From the NCBI RefSeq assembly GCF_001275135.1, contig NZ_LFQU01000010.1, positions 48,283 through 112,282 of the forward strand: a DNA stretch of 64,000 bases, written 5' to 3'. This DNA is from Xylanibacter rarus. GTDB taxonomy: Bacteria > Bacteroidota > Bacteroidia > Bacteroidales > Bacteroidaceae. Shown piece after piece: positions 63,624-64,000 of the stretch. The notes beneath the pieces were generated by a model that made no database searches, was not told the DNA's origin, and saw only the letters and a program-made list of their open reading frames with translations. The translations under genes were made by a program, and so were the position numbers. Positions within the stretch are counted from its first letter, which is position 1. The number at the start of each line of letters is the position of its first letter.

Positions 63624-63691
63624 GGAAAGGTAAAAAGTCAGGACAAAATTTTTTCTCAATCTAGAAAATCAATATGTAACGTATGTTAAAG
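63624..63691 (-). repeat. 68-bp repeat flanking array H (copy 2)
   Basis: This is the reverse complement of the element at 8846-8913, with the shared core GGTAAAAAGTCAGGACAAAA on the plus strand. It lies about 58 bp from array H, mirroring the distance at array A. Confidence 0.8.
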
Positions 63692-63748
63692 ATAATGGCG
63701 CTTGCTGTCCAATTCTTTAACATGCGTTTGCTTTTGTGCCCGTTTTTA

Positions 63749-63858
63749 GCCTTAGAATCCCCCTTTTTTCGTTCACAAATGCCTGCTTTTAATGTCGTAA
63801 ACGTATGCTTTTGTGATGCTAAACCTATCGTTTACGGGTGAAAAGTGGCCGAGTAATG
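63749..63858. repeat. 22-bp-period quasi-palindromic array H
   Basis: Units start at 63749, 63771, 63793, 63815 and 63837. CCTATCGTTTACGGG links it to array C. It is in the final 460 bp (63541-64000), where no gene is seen. Confidence 0.8.
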
Positions 63859-64000
63859 TTTTTTAACTATTGCCTATTTGCTTCGTAATCTTACTAAAAG
63901 GCAATATATCAACACTTTACCGGAAATGTCAATTTTGTGCAATTTTTCGCACCAAACCACGGTTTCGTGATGAGCATGGCAATTCTGGAGAGGTTAAAAG

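Overview
The window looks like chromosomal DNA of a Bacteroidales bacterium, most likely Prevotella or a close relative. Four things support this. Promoters carry the Bacteroidetes -7 element TAnnTTTG, sometimes with a TTTG/TTG about 19-22 bp upstream. Secreted proteins end in type IX secretion (T9SS) sorting domains. Families such as imelysin, DUF4290 and LytTR/LytS are present. The order DUF4290-murA-rimM-dxr-rseP and the neighbourhood tsaB/yicC-gmk-nadD are, from memory, typical of the phylum. Assignment below order is inference.

Layout. 1-3.8 kb: a leftward operon for an outer-membrane barrel, an imelysin lipoprotein and a di-haem oxidoreductase (cut by the window edge), probably for iron or haem. 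4-8.3 kb: leftward low-molecular-weight phosphatase, two hexapeptide acyltransferases, RNase HI and argS. 9-12.8 kb: leftward SPFH protein, two paralogous small membrane proteins, a ribbon-helix-helix protein, prmC and recX. ribD diverges at 13 kb with a shortened reductase domain. 14.6-16.8 kb: a TonB-dependent receptor. A 50-residue gene with its own promoter and terminator lies at 17.0-17.16 kb. 17.7-26.6 kb: two overlapping genes for very large secreted proteins. 27-28.6 kb: an ABC permease/ATPase pair, then tRNA-Leu(CAA). 28.9-35.1 kb: manC, HIT protein, greA, and a cysteine-desulfidase-like gene overlapping dsbD. 35.1-36.4 kb: 1.3 kb without confident protein genes, holding two probable small RNAs and several inverted repeats. 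37.5-43.6 kb: gltB and gltD. 44-48 kb: three envelope proteins of unknown function. 48.2-53.5 kb: a LytTR/LytS two-component pair divergent from an outer-membrane receptor and a Spy-like periplasmic protein, with a likely LytTR operator between them. 54.5-63.5 kb: rseP, dxr, rimM, murA, DUF4290, tsaB, then yicC, gmk and nadD.

The most unusual signal is outside the genes. Eight intergenic regions each carry about four copies of a degenerate 22-bp quasi-palindrome (TGCnGAAA, a variable centre, CCTTTTGCA) in strict 22-bp register. Two of these arrays share a further 68-bp flank in mirror orientation at a similar distance. Other repeat families fill the remaining gaps: GTGACGAGTTG hairpins beside two of the arrays, 9-bp CTTTAACTM microsatellites in gene leaders, and a 224-bp tandem duplication packed with palindromes. 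I recognise no named family for the 22-bp arrays; they are my best candidate for an undescribed system.
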